Source: Ridgeia piscesae
Taxonomy: Eukaryota; Annelida; Polychaeta; Sabellida; Siboglinidae
DNA length: 64,000 nucleotides
Direction: 5' to 3'
Assembly: GCA_025642075.2 (NCBI GenBank)
Contig: JAODUO010001090.1
Location: forward strand, 2,501-66,500
In this document: piece after piece, positions 35,093 through 48,228 of the stretch
How the letters are laid out: each line of letters opens with the position of its first letter
Position numbering within the stretch: position 1 is the stretch's first letter
The notes under the pieces: model-generated
Database searches by the model: none
The model's input: the letters and a program-made list of their open reading frames with translations, nothing else
Told to the model about the DNA's origin: nothing
Translations under genes and position numbers: made by a program

Positions 35093-35713
35093 AAACCTGT
35101 TTATACCCACCATGCACCTACGTATATGACTGAAGTGTTGAGATGGCCGACAATAAGGATGCAATAAATAAAGTTAGGAGACCTTGCTATAACAGGGACG
35201 ATGTGGCCGCCCTTTCCTACGGCCAGGTCACCCAACTGCACGGTGAGGTGACAATAACTGTGGCGGCTATTGACACAACAACGGACGATGTGTCGCCTGT
35301 AGTGCGTTGAGTACCTCGGCGTCCCTGTAAGGCGCCAGTCATTAGCGATGCTCCAACAGTTACGTCGAGCCCGGCAGTGTTACGCTGGCGATCAAATGAC
35401 CGCGCGTCATCATCCGAAGTCGCCTTCGAATGTGCTTCGATCAATCAAAGGCACGACTACGTCACAACTGTCAGGGGCTGCCAAAGGGGTGTGTGAAGGG
35501 GCAGCGGTAGGCGGCAATTTAGTTTAGTCCACGCAGAACGACACAATAGCGGCGACACCTCGGACACCACCTGTCCTAAGCTTGGTCCGAAGCATAATGC
35601 TGTGCGCAGTGACAGGTTGGCCGCTGTGCACTTTAAATCTGTTAGGGTCGGGTCGTTGTAGTCACAATCACAACCACAAACAACGTCCCTGGCCCACAGC
35701 AGATATCAGCCAA

Positions 35714-35886
35714 TTAATAGTAATAGTAATAGTAATAGTAATAGTAATAGTAATAGTAATAGTAATAGTAATAGTAATAGTAATAGTAATAGTAATAGTA
35801 ATAGTAATAGTAATAGTAATAGTAATAGTAATAGTAATAGTAATAGTAATAGTAATAGTAATAGTAATAGTAATAGTAATAGTAAT
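35714..35886. repeat. (AGTAAT)n hexanucleotide array, about 29 copies
   Basis: Near-perfect six-base repeats, giving an IVIVIV frame on one strand and TITITI on the other, both artefacts. Confidence 0.97.
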
Positions 35887-37829
35887 CATTCATAATCATA
35901 ATCATAACGCAACTTCTGTGGCACCTAAATGTTTAAAAACCAAACTAACAAGTGCATCAAGACAACAGCGTTGATCACTCTCAAAATCTGTAAGCAATAT
36001 TACGCAGGTTATTGTATGGTTGCACACAATTGCACACAGGTGCACAGCCACACGTGCACGCAATCGCTGAGAATGGAGACCCGTCGTTTCCAGGAACTCG
36101 GGATCAAACGACCAACGGTAACATTCAACTATGTCTGTAACCCCGCCCTCCTAATGAACGTTTACTTTGTAGGTTTGTCGTCAGCGGTACTGTGCCGAAA
36201 CAAAAAGAACGATCGGTAACTGTCTTGACCACAATGCTGCAAGGACAGTACTGAAGTCAATCACCGATGAAAGCATTAAAGAGTCGTAAACGGGAGTGCC
36301 CTTTTGTCACGTTCTATGTCAGTGAGAGCATACGCTGTGCCCTCTTCAACAGCCGTAAAACTACGTTCTTCGATTACCCATAAACCTTGTTATTTGACAG
36401 TAGAGTGGGTTTCTCAGAAATGGCGAAGACAATTGTGCCGATTCCATGACGAGCATACTGCAGCCAATTCAGAGTGTCCAAACAACATAGCACGTCACAG
36501 AGCGAAATGAATATTCATAATAATAGTGAAACTATTTTCTTCTGTTGTGTGACAGGCCTGTGGTTACATTACAGGTTTTTCTCTCAGTTTGTTTGTTCTT
36601 TTTTGTTCTTATCGTTCCTAATATGTTCCTCGGTCTTCAATATATCTTTTTACGCCTTCTTAGTTTGTTTTTTATATTTCTCCAGTGTAAGTTAATGTTT
36701 TCTAATAATTTATTGTCATAATGTATGTTATATGTCAAAATAAATTAATGTTCTTCAGGTGGTGCGATACGGACTATGACGATGTTGTGGCCGTCTACAC
36801 ACAACACCAGCATACGGGAGTCTACGTACGGCGACAGTCGGACATGACAGTCGGTGATTTTGTTGCGTATTGCTACTGGTGTCATTTAGATTGGTGATAT
36901 CAACACGACAAATCACTGATTCTACCTGGAATCAAGGGGTGCCTGGTTTAAAAGTGGTTTGTGAGAAACTGAGGTATCAGAATTTCACTAATTTTCCGGG
37001 GAACGTCTACCAGTAGAGGTTAAATATGCTGTGATATGTTCGAGAACAGACCTATTCAAATTTGATAGGGAAAGAAGGAAACGTTATAATGGCCGCCTAT
37101 AAAAAGTCAAATGTGGTCTTACGTATGTGAGCCACAGCTGTATTTGTCGTCAAGAATAACTTCTTACCGCGCAGAGGCTGTGGTTTCATCGCAGAACAGT
37201 TTCTGAGGTAAAGAAACGTTGGCGAGAATGACACGTGACACGTCTCTTATAAAGGTCACGCAGGGCGCCATAACAGTGACATTCCCAAAGTTAGTATGTC
37301 TATGAAAAGACACTAAAATGCCGAGGACCCAAACCCTGGGTTTAATACCTCAACCCCGGCACTAACCGAGACGTGTGTTCTTTATAGGATGGGCTAAAGT
37401 ACATCATATATCCACCAGCAGTCGTTTTGACTGTCGCAGATCTTGCTTGTAGACGTTCAAAAGTTTAATGGATGAATAATTTAATCCAATACATGCGTCT
37501 TAATAAAAACACTGTGTAGTGTTTTTACAATAGGCGACATAACGTTGCTTTGATCGTTTAATTGGATAATGTGAATAGTATGACCACTTCAGCCATAATG
37601 CCCATCGTCGACTTTCAACCGAATTTAATTAAAAATATTTGTTTAGTTTGTCAACTGATTTAACCAAAACTAAATGACACAACCGTACTACCTTGTCGTA
37701 ATGACAATGGAGAGTACAAGACAACAGTAGACCACTCCTCCTATCACAATAGTTTTCACACCATCCTATATTTCACGCCATCGTTTATTCGTTATATTTA
37801 GGATTACAATTATGTAGATAGAGAAAGAG
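35887..37829. other. No gene recognised
   Basis: Mixed unique DNA. A 49-codon frame at 36748-36897 preceded by an acceptor-like TTCTTCAG is the only exon-like stretch and has no domain. Confidence 0.35.
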
Positions 37830-38230
37830 CACACATCATCATCGCCATCATTGTACAGCAGCAGTGGCTTCCCGTGGTTGGGCACAGGCTTCTGCATGCT
37901 TTTTTCCTATCTGTCTTGCGTGCCTCTGCCAGACGGCATAAGTTCAGTTCTTGTCTAATTCGTCTCCTCATCGTCTTGCCGATCTTCCTCTAGATCGCTT
38001 CCCTTCGCAAGGTTTCTAAGTAGTGATATGCGATGTCCAAAGGTTATATCGTATTCTACCTGTGTGCCCTGACCAGGTCCAATTCCGTCGTTTGATTTGT
38101 TCATTGTCCCCTCTCCTGCCCAGTCTTTCTCTCTCGATATGTGATGTTAGTGCGGTCGCTAGCTGATCTTTGCTTGGGTGGTGAGTATCCACGTTTCCAT
38201 GCCATTATATCAGTTGCTGGAAGTATGCAT
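37830..38230 (-). mobile_element. Decayed RTE-like LINE 3' end
   Basis: Minus-strand translation shows the C-terminal signature of RTE-group polymerases in broken form: W.W.GH..R (NWTWSGHTGRI), GKRSRGRSARR corresponding to GKR.RGRP.RRW, then RHARQIGKKHAEACAQ corresponding to A.DR..W. Several in-frame stops are present. A GATGATGATG-like trinucleotide tail lies at the 3' end (about 37835-37855). The upstream polymerase core was not recognised. Confidence 0.5.
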
Positions 38231-39244
<1,014 letters not shown>

Positions 39245-39503
39245 TATTTAATTATGAATCAGCATGCCAGCTTCTTGCTAGAACTTTTCGAAATTATTCC
39301 AAAATTAATTTTCGCTAGTAGTTATAAGAAACGAATACAAACTTGACCTAGTTCCACCACCTTTTACCTGCGGGGGCAAATAACTCATGTCAACTAAATC
39401 GAGTGTTTAACAAGATTTAACAAGATTGCCACCTAGAGATTCAACTCTAGATGACAGGTGGACTAGGAAACCATTTGGCTTATCGAGAGTTCAACCTATC
39501 TAT

Positions 39504-40344
39504 CTAAGTATACCCCGCCCTTCTTAGGTATAAGTCGATTTTATTTTTAAATATATTAACACTACTAGCACCTACACAATCAGCTGATAATCTGTTCCAT
39601 TCGTTTACTGTTCTTTGTGAAAATGAAAATTGTCTAATATCTAGTCTACACTGCTTCTTTGCTAATGTAACTCCATGTCCTCTAGTCCTTCTCTCTTCCT
39701 TGACTGTGAAAAAAATATTTCTGTCAATATTTTCATATCCATTCAATATTTTAAACACCTCAATCTGATCTCCTCAATCTTCTGGTTTCTAGTGTTGTTA
39801 AACCACATTCTTTTAGACGCATTTCATAACTAATATTCCTGAGTTTTGGTATCATTTTGGTTGCTCTCCTTTGTACTCTTTCTAGCATATCAATATCCTT
39901 CTTGCGATATGGCCTCCATGCTTGTGTACAATATTCTAAGTGAGGCCTAACTATTGTTTTATACAGCGGTATTATTAGTTCTTTTTCTTTGTACACTATA
40001 TTTCGCCTAATTAATTCAAGAATTTGGTTTCCCTTCGCTGCTGCAATTCCACACTGCTCTGATACCTTCATGTCAGCACTAATAGTTAACCCTAAGTCCT
40101 TTTCCTTTAAGGTAGTATTTAGTAGAGTATCACCCATTGTATATTGTGCATCTTCATTCCCATGTCCTGTGTGAAGGCACTTACACTTTTCAAAATTAAA
40201 CAGCATTTGCCACTTCTCAGACCATTCTATCAACTTATTAAGATCATCTTGTAAATGCTGTCTATTTGCATCACTTTTAATTTTCCTAAACACTTTTGTG
40301 TCGTCTGTAAACTTCAACACCTTGCTTGTTATGTCATCATCCAA
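39504..40344 (-). pseudogene. CR1 polymerase C-terminal part
   Basis: Starts with KFTDDTKVFRKI, the FxDDT form of the catalytic block, then RPHLEYCTQAWRPYRKKDID and MLERVQRRATKMI. After a frameshift near 39770 it continues to FSFSQRTVNEWNRLSA and ends YLRRAGYT at 39504. The same C-terminus is present in copy c. Confidence 0.85.
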
Positions 40345-41112
40345 ATCATTGATATATATATTAAGAATAAAATAGGTCCCAGTACTGATCCCTGCGGTAC
40401 TCCACTCAAAACTGATTTCCAGTTTGAAACCTCCCCATCAACTACTACTCTTTGTCTTCTATCAATAAGCCATTTTTCTATCCAGTTGATCATACCATTT
40501 CCTACGCCATGGGCATAGTAGTAGTTTTTGGTGTGGCACTTTGTCAAAGGCTTTTTTAAAATCCAAATAGATTATATCTACTGGTGATCCCTCATCTACC
40601 CACTTTGTGACATCTTCCAAAAAACATAACATATTTGTTAAGCATGACCTCGCTTTTAAAAACCCATGTTGAGATGGGTTTATCAATTTATTTTTAACAA
40701 GAAAATCAACCAGGTGATCTTTAATTAGTCTTTCTAATAGTTTGCAAATCACCGATGTTAAACTCACTGGTCTATAGTTCTCTGACTTGTTTCTCGAACC
40801 TTTTTTAAATAATGGTATAATGTTTGCTTCTTTCCATTCTAACGGAACTATTCCCTCCTCTAATGACAAATTGAACACTGTTGCAAGCGGTATGCTGATT
40901 TGTTCTACAATTTCCAATAGTAATTTGGGAGGAATCCCATCCACTCCAGGTGATTTATTATCCTTCATATCTCTTATTTTCATAGCTACCATTGTTGGGG
41001 TTACAATTAGTTGTCCTAAATAGTCAAACTCTCTCCCTTTGAACTTAGTCTCAAGTACTGGTAATATACTAATATCTTCCGAACTAAAGTACTCATTTAG
41101 GTTTTCTGCCAT
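40329..41112 (-). pseudogene. CR1 reverse transcriptase core
   Basis: Motifs in order: DNKSPGVDGIPPKLL, IIPLFKKGSRNKSENYRPVS, PSQHGFLKARSCLTN, DIIYLDFKKAFDKVPH (catalytic aspartate) and, after a frameshift near 40525, SGVPQGSVLGPILFLIY. The wording is typical of the CR1 clade. The second catalytic block lies in the next frame. Confidence 0.88.
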
Positions 41113-41269
41113 TAAGAATCCCTCTGTTATTATGTTTCCATCACTACCTTCTAGAGGACCGACCTTATCCTGAACTTTCTGTTTACTTCGAACATACGCA
41201 TAAAAACTCTTGCTGTCATGTTTTATATTAAAAGCTATTTTTGTTCGTAGCTTCTCTTTGAATTTCTAA

Positions 41270-41532
41270 TTTCAGCTGTAGCTTGATTAAGTGCTTCTTT
41301 ATAAATGCTATAGTCTTCTTCACTTCCAGTATGTCTATATCTCTTCCACATAATTTGCTTGTACTTGATTTTTCTAATGGCTTCCTTCGATAAGTGTTTC
41401 TTCTTTGACCGTTTCCCCTGTTTTTTCAAGGGTACAAATTTGTCAACGACGCAGTCAATTTCACTCTTTAAAATATTCCAGCATTCTGTTGCTATCTTAT
41501 TCTTCAGTGTGTTATTCCAGTCTATCTTTGCT
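41270..41532 (-). pseudogene. CR1 linker upstream of the polymerase
   Basis: The frame joins the hexanucleotide array at AKIDWNNTLKN and holds FVPLKKQGKRSKK and the KYKQIMWKRYRHTGSEEDY segment, the basic linker between endonuclease and polymerase in CR1 elements. The frame is lost at an A run near 41235. Confidence 0.75.
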
Positions 41533-41533
41533 A

Positions 41534-42487
41534 GCGCACACGCACACGCACACGCACACGCACACGCACACGCACACGCACACGCACACGCACACGCACA
41601 CGCACACGCACACGCACACGCACACGCACACGCACACGCACACGCACACGCACACGCACACGCACACGCACACGCACACGCACACGCACACGCACACGCA
41701 CACGCACACGCAACGCACACGCACACGCACACGCACACGCACACGCACACGCACACGCACACGCACACGCACACGCACACGCACACGCACACGCACACGC
41801 ACACGCACACGCACACGCACACGCACACGCACACGCACACGCACACGCACACGCACACGCACACGCACACGCACACGCACACGCACACGCACACGCACAC
41901 GCACACGCACACGCACACGCACACGCACACGCACACGCACACGCACACGCACACGCACACGCACACGCACACGCACAACGCACACGCACACGCACACGCA
42001 CACGCACACGCACACGCACACGCACACGCACACGCCACACGCACCGCACCCGCACCCGCACAGCACACGCACACGCACACGCACACGCACACGCACACGC
42101 ACACGCACACGCACACGCACACGCACACGCACACGCACACGCACACGCACACGCACACGCACACGCACACGCACACGCACACGCACACGCACACGCACAC
42201 GCACACGCACCGCACCGCACACGCACACGCACACGCACACGCACACGCACACGCACACGCACACGCACACGCACACGCACACGCACACGCACACGCACAC
42301 GCACCGCACACGCACACGCACACGCACCACGCACACGCACACGCACACGCACACGCACACGCACACGCACACGCACACGCACACGCACACGCACACGCAC
42401 ACGCACACGCACACGCACACGCACACGCGACACGCGCACACGCGCACACGCACACACGCACACACGCACACACGCACACACGCACAC
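41534..42487. repeat. (CACGCA)n hexanucleotide array, about 950 bp
   Basis: About 155 copies of CACGCA with a few single-base losses (41711, 41978, 42035-42062, 42211, 42303, 42326). The motif alternates pyrimidine and purine throughout, so the tract is a strong Z-DNA candidate. It gives 320-420-codon HA/RT/CV frames in most phases, all artefacts. It abuts the truncated 5' end of the CR1 element. Confidence 0.98.
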
Positions 42488-43099
42488 CTGGATTGGTAAA
42501 ATACAAATCCGCAATGTACAGTACAAGTTGAAATACTTTTCAGTTTGCCACAAGTACCCCTTTATAAATAGGCAAATACAAAGTACTTTATATGAAAAAA
42601 CACAAATGCAAAGTATTCTGAAAATATGTGTCTACTTTGTAATCTTGTAGATATAACTGAGAATATGCCTGCATGTCTGCAATACCAGACATTAAACTAT
42701 CATTACATTAAGCTAAGGTAACTACGTCTACCACATTTAAGAGATGATGCCATTTAATTGAGTCCTGGCTTCAAATCCCGCCGACAGGTAAGAGACTGTG
42801 TTTATCCTCCTCTTTATGCGTTTAAACCAATCCACATATTATAGTCGTGTACCTTCACTTATGTTTTATGTCATGGATATTTGCGCAAATTAAGAATACA
42901 TGTACAGAAAATGTCATTACAGCTATGCATGCAATCATGTGAATCAGTTCATTAACGAAAACATAATAAGTACTTGGAACAAAACTTGCCATGTCCAAGT
43001 ACCTTGACGGTCAAGTACACCATGCACCAGTCTAGCGGTCACGTGATGGCGTGTCCTTGGCGTAGGCACGTACGACTAATGGCCGACATAAATTTGGTC
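42488..43099. other. No gene recognised
   Basis: A B-box-like GGCTTCAAATCCCGCC near 42765 may be a SINE remnant but lacks an A box. Nothing else recognised. Confidence 0.35.
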
Positions 43100-43297
43100 G
43101 GGCAGGGCGGGCAGGGCGGGCAGGGCGGGCAGGGCGGGCAGGGCGGGCAGGGCGGGCAGGGCGGGCAGGGCGGGCAGGGCGGGCAGGGCGGGCAGGGCGG
43201 GCAGGGCGGGCAGGGCGGGCAGGGCGGGCAGGGCGGGCAGGGCGGGCAGGGCGGGCAGGGCGGGCAGGGCGGGCAGGGCGGGCAGGGCGGGCAGGGC
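43100..43297. repeat. 9-bp G-rich array (GGGCAGGGC), 22 copies
   Basis: Perfect nine-base units, so G-triplets are separated alternately by C and CA over 198 bases. Encodes GQG repeats in one frame (43.0-43.3 kb, 116 codons) and PCP on the other strand; neither looks like a gene. Confidence 0.98.
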
Positions 43298-43559
43298 GAA
43301 CCCTCTACGGACATTAACATGTGAATATTTCCCTCAGTTAGAAGCGTTTGTCCACGTGTGCTTGATTCGTAGCGTGGAGGAGACTTGACTAGGCGTATGT
43401 ACGACACGATTCATTGTCACACCGTTGTGGTTAATTTGGTCGCCTACAAATCACTAACCACTTTTTGTGTGGGTCCCTTGATACCATATTTCCCAGGTGC
43501 AAAGAACAACAAGAAATGTTATCGACATTATTAAATAACCGTTCACCTACATGGCATCT

Positions 43560-45150
43560 ACCGGTCTTACAATTCGAATTACCGAACTACCAGTCTTACA
43601 ACTTGAGCTACCGAACTACCAGTCTTACAACTCTAACTACCAGTTTTACAACTCGAACTACCGAACTACCAGTCTTACAACTTGAGCTACCGAACTACCA
43701 GTCTTAAAACTCGAACTACCGAACTACCAGTCTTACAACTCGAACTACCAAACTACCAGTCTTACAACTCGAACTACCGAACTACCAGTCTTACAACTCG
43801 AACTACCGAACTACCAGTCTTACAACTTAAGCTACCGAACTACCAGTCTTAAAACTCGAATTACCGAACTACCAGTCTTAAAACTCGAACTACCGAACTA
43901 CCAGTCTTACAACTCGAACTACCGAACTACCAGTCTTACAACTCGAACTACCGAACTACCAGTCTTACAACTTGAGCTACCGAACTACCAGTCTTAAAAC
44001 TCGAACTACCGAACTACCAGTCTTACAACTCGAACTACCGAACATCCAGTCTTACAACTCGAACTACCGAACAGCCAGTCTTACAACTCGAACTACCGAA
44101 TTATCAGTCTTACAACTCGAACTACCGAACTACCAGTCTTACTACTCGAACTACCGAAGTACAGTCTTATAACTTGAACTACCGGTCTTACAATTCGAAT
44201 TACCGAACTACCAGTCTTACAACTTGAGCTACAGAACTACCAGTCTTACAACTCTAACTACCAGTCTTACAACTCGAACTAACGAACTATCTGTCTTACA
44301 ACTCGAAATAATACCGAACCACCAGTCTTAAATTCGAACTACCGACCGAACTACCTGTCTTACAACTTGAGCTACCGAAATACCAATCATACAACTCAAA
44401 CTACAAGTCTTACAACTCGAACTACCGAACTACCAGTCTTAGAACTGGAGCTACCGAACTACCATCTTACAACTCGAACTACCAGTCTTACAACTCGAAC
44501 TACCAAACTACAAGTCTTACAACTCGAACTTCCGAACTACCAGTCTTACAACTCGAACTACCAAACTACAAGTCTTACAATTCGAACTACCGAACTACCA
44601 GTCTTACAACTCGAACTACCGAACTACCAGTCTTACAACTCGAACTACCGAACTACCAGTCTTACAACTCGATCTACCGAACCACCAGTCTTACAACCTT
44701 ATCTATCGGTCTAACAATATGGTAACTCGAACTGCCGATCCCATAGTCTGATCACTCGAGCTACCGACTTAAAAGTCTTCGAATTGGAGCTACCGACCCA
44801 ATAATCTAACATCCCGAGCTACCGACACAACAGTCTGACAACCCGAGCTACCGACCCAACAGTCTGACAACTCGAGCTACCAACCCAACAATCTGACAAC
44901 TCGAATTATCGTCCCAACAGTATGACAACTCGAGTTACCGACCCAACAGTCTGACAACCCGAGCTACCGACCCAACAGTCTGACAACCCGAGCTACCGAC
45001 CCAACAGTCTGACAACCCGAGCTACCGACCAAGCAGTCTGACAACTTGAATTATTGACCAAACAGTCTTACAACTCGAGCATTCGACGTAACATTCTGGT
45101 AACTCGAGCTATCGACCTACACACTGGCTACTTCAGCTACTGACGTAACA
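43560..45150. repeat. 29-bp minisatellite, first block
   Basis: The unit is CTTACAACTCGAACTACCGA plus ACTACCAGT up to about 44700, then a related form CTGACAACCCGAGCTACCGA plus CCCAACAGT. About 50 copies with shortened variants. The second form recurs at 46839-47125. Confidence 0.95.
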
Positions 45151-45317
45151 ATCTGACAACTCAAGCTTATTTGCTTAGTTAATTAACTAATTAATGTGTT
45201 CTAGAATAAATGTTGTCTTTCTCGTTTCTGATGGGTGACTCCTGGTCGGATTTCGATATAGTCGTGTCGACACTTGACTCGGGCACGATAGCACGTCTTT
45301 GAGTACCTAGACCAGGG

Positions 45318-45760
45318 AATGCATTTTTCAAGTGCTGCTCCACGCCTCTGGAACAATCTGCCGCTTGCCATGCGTGCCACAGACTGCCTCAGTTCGTTTA
45401 AGAAGCAATGAAGACATTTCTGTTTAATAGAGCGTTTTCACTTTAAAATATTGTTTATAATATCCGAACATTTTTAGTAGCTACTATTTATAAACTATTT
45501 ATTATTTATTTATTTTTAAATTGTAATATAATTAACTATTATTTGTCAGTATTAGTATTTTTGTATTATTAAGACTAATATTATTTATTTATATTGAAAT
45601 AGTTTTACTGATCTATTTATTTTACAACTACGTCTCTATTTTTATGTTAACGTAATCTGTATATTCATGTAAAGTGTAATGCGCCTGTGAATGGTTTTAT
45701 TGCTAGAGATATGGCGTTGACAAATACTGTTATTTATTATATTTATTATTATTATTAGAT
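45318..45760 (+). mobile_element. L2/CR1-type LINE 3' end, copy 2
   Basis: Begins at TTTTCAAGTGCTGCTCCACG, matching copy 1 from about 163, and runs through the same coding end, untranslated region and ATT-rich tail. One base is missing (AGAAGCAATGAAGA against AGAAGCAACTGAAGA), shifting the frame. It is 5'-truncated to about 440 bp. Confidence 0.85.
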
Positions 45761-46309
45761 GAATAATTGCTTAGCGTAGATGTGTCGACAGGTGTAAAAT
45801 TTCAAAGTGCATGTGAATCCAGTTCACTTCTCTCGCAACGATATATATAATGCAGATTAACCTCTGTCAACTGTACTTCAATGCAGACCCCCTAACACCC
45901 TATTTTTAACGTCTATGTTACCAAATCACGAAGTGCGGCCATAATAGCAGTAGTAATAGATAAAGTACTTTTATTATTGCATAACCCGCCGAGTTGCCTT
46001 ACCACCCGTTCGTTCCGATGGCATAAATGACAAATATACCACAATCTGTCAATAGTTGTTTCAATGGCCGCGTTTTATTCCATCGTAAAGCTGGCAGCAA
46101 TTCACTTGAAGGCGCGTTCTGTGCAGCTGTTGCATGGTTATTGTTGGCACTGGCGGCTTATTGTCGTTCCTGTATTAACGCGTGCACTAACTCACACGCA
46201 GCGTGGTGCTTACACACAAGTATACACGGAATGTGTGACGTCGAGACAAAAATTAAAAGGAACAATTCGGTTAAATTCCTGACTAAAATGTAAAGGCAAG
46301 TTCTTATAT
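45761..46309. other. No gene recognised
   Basis: An 88-codon frame at 46027-46293 has no recognisable content. Confidence 0.35.
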
Positions 46310-46838
46310 TTAACAAGATTTAACAAGATTGCCACCTAGAGATTCAACTCTAGATGGCAGGTGGACTAGGAAGCCATTTGGCTTATCGAGAGTCCAACCT
46401 ATCTATCTAAGTATACCCCGCCCTTCTTAAGTATATGTCAATTTTATTTTTAAATATATTAACACTGCTAGCACCTACACAATCAGCTGATAATCTGTTC
46501 CATTCGTTTACTGTTCTTTGTGAAAATGAAAAATTTCTAATATCTAGTCTACACTGCTTCTTTGCTAATGTAACTCCATGTCCTCTAGTCCTTCTCTCTT
46601 CCTTGACTGTGAAAAATATATTTCTGTCAATATTTTCATATCCATTCAATATTTTAAACACTTCAATCTGATCTCCTCTCAATCTTCTGGTTTCTAGTGT
46701 TGTTAAGCCACATTCTTTTAGACGCATTTCATAACTAATATTCCTGAGTTTTGGTATCATTTTGGTTGCTCTCCTTTGTACTCTTTCTAGCATATCAATA
46801 TCCTTCTTGCGATATGGCCTCCATGCTTGTATACAACT
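46310..46838 (-). mobile_element. CR1-type LINE 3' fragment, copy c
   Basis: Same 3' hairpin (46331-46364), terminal 10-mer duplication and C-terminal coding end as copy b. An uninterrupted 128-codon frame runs from 46793 to 46407 and includes the MLERVQRRATKMI start and YLRRAGYT end. It is truncated at GTATACAA, where it joins the 29-bp minisatellite. Confidence 0.88.
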
Positions 46839-47125
46839 TAAAAGTCTTCGAATTGGAGCTACCGACCCGATAATCTAACATCCCGACCTACCGACCTAAC
46901 AGTCTGACAACTCGAATTATCGTCCCAACAGTCTGACAACTCGAGTTACCGACCCAACAGTCTGACAACCCGAGCTACCGACCCAACAGTCTGACAACCC
47001 GAGCTACCGACCCAACAGTCTGACAACCCGAGCTACCGACCCAACAGTCTGACAACCCGAGCTACCGACCCAACAGTCTGACAACCCGAGCTACCGACCC
47101 AACAGTCTGACAACCCGAGCTACCG
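46839..47125. repeat. 29-bp minisatellite, second block
   Basis: Begins TTAAAAGTCTTCGAATTGGA, the same unusual entry sequence found at about 44769, then runs as CTGACAACCCGAGCTACCGA-type units. It is therefore a duplicate of part of the first block rather than an independent array. Confidence 0.9.
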
Positions 47126-47433
47126 AGCGCAGTATCCAGTCCACATGACCGTTCAAAGCGCTTTACACTTTACTTCCCTAGCAGACCTGTTCACTCAGAC
47201 ACCATCTCGGCTTCTCTGTGAAGCATCCAGCCATATGCTACAATTAATGCGCGAAGGCTGTTCGTACACATATCCACCACTGTCTTCAGCACGGTACTCA
47301 TTTATATAACTGAGTGAACTGGAGCAATGTAGAGTGAAAAAACTTGTTTTTTTAACACCGAAGCAGAGGATTCGAAACCGGGTTCTCATAGTCTACAGTC
47401 CGAAGCTCTACCCCTGAGCCATTGCGCTCCCAC
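47126..47433 (-). mobile_element. tRNA-derived SINE, copy 2
   Basis: The minus strand from 47433 has the A box TGGCTCAGGGGTAGAGC, an anticodon-like loop CTGTAGA and the B-box-like GGTTTCGAATCC. The shared body follows (CATTGCTCCAGTTCACTCAG, GGTGGATATGTGTACGA, GGCTGGATGCTTC). It lies at the end of the second 29-bp block. Confidence 0.8.
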
Positions 47434-47859
47434 AACTCAACAGCAGAGGTGGCAAAGGGAACAATATTGATGCGAGAAGGTAATCATTATGAAGAATTTC
47501 ACCAAATCGGTTGACTTCGTTGCATTTATTACAGTTATTGATTGTATTTAGTACGATCTGAATTTTTTTAAATACGTTCGGTGAAAACAAAGCTTCAAAC
47601 TGCAAATACTGGTTCGACTTTATTATATCCAATTTGGTTGGCACTATACCTTTAACATATTTGTCTCTAGTCTTAAGTCAATTGGAAGAATTTAGCATAC
47701 GGCCCAATCCATGCACGAATGTCCAGATACTATATAACTGTCAAACATTTTCTAGATATGCGTGGTATACCTATCGTCCCTTTAACATACAACTCACGAA
47801 TAAATTCTGGTAATTCTACGTTTAGGTACGTTTGTGAACTGTGGAAAGGTACAAGTTTG
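47434..47859. other. No gene recognised
   Basis: Short unique stretch between two SINE copies. Confidence 0.35.
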
Positions 47860-48145
47860 TATGTAACGCTGTATCCCATCCTCAGGATTCACCAAAACAC
47901 TTTACACATTATTCCTGCTGCCCAATCGCACACAATTTCAACTCCTCTGGGAAGCTTCCAGCCACGCTGCAATTAATCGGCGAAGATGATACATACAGAT
48001 ATATGCAACACTGTTTATAGCCAGGTACTCATTTATACAGCTGAATGGACTGGAGCAATGTAGAGTGAAAACACTTGTCCAATGTTTTACACGGCAACAC
48101 AGGATTCGAACCCGGTTCTCTACCCACTGTGCCACTCCGCTCCAT
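47860..48145 (-). mobile_element. tRNA-derived SINE, copy 3
   Basis: The minus strand has GGAGTGGCACAGTGGGTAGA, a B box GGTTCGAATCC and the shared body (CATTGCTCCAGTCCATTCAG, TATAAATGAGTACCTGGC, GTGGCTGGAAGCTTCCCAG). The A to B box spacing is short, suggesting an internal deletion in the tRNA part. Confidence 0.8.
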
Positions 48146-48228
48146 AAACTATATTGGGTATACTGTCGACAGCATTTTAACTTTGTGGCGGCAAAAAAGT
48201 TTCCCCAGCTTAAAAGCCCATTTACAAC

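Larger units (their letters stand above)
39405..41532 (-). mobile_element. CR1-type LINE, copy b (longest)
   Basis: A 2.1-kb minus-strand, 5'-truncated non-LTR element. Its 3' end carries a stem-loop (39428-39461) followed by two copies of the 10-mer ATCTTGTTAA (complement of 39405-39427). The 5' side joins a (CACGCA)n array directly. Coding is broken by at least four single-base frameshifts (near 41235, 40525, 40350 and 39770), so it is dead. Copies a (12341-12703) and c (46310-46838) share the same 3' end with different 5' truncations, the normal outcome of target-primed reverse transcription. Confidence 0.88.

Noticed and set aside
35142..35315. 57-codon frame starting MADNKDAINKV with an internal donor-like CACG/GTGAGG
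   Set aside because: Plausible as a first exon, but no partner exon, domain or promoter could be identified.
36748..36897. 49-codon frame after an acceptor-like TTCTTCAG
   Set aside because: Reads like coding sequence in part (DTDYDDVVAVYTQHQ), but has no domain and a weak acceptor; too little to call a gene.
41235..42553. Frames of 320-423 codons over the hexanucleotide array
   Set aside because: Simple-sequence artefacts present in most phases; only the 41270-41532 portion is real, as CR1 linker.
43039..43407. GQG-repeat or PCP-repeat protein
   Set aside because: Only the perfect 9-bp repeat supports it; flanks lack splice sites or homology, and both strands are open.
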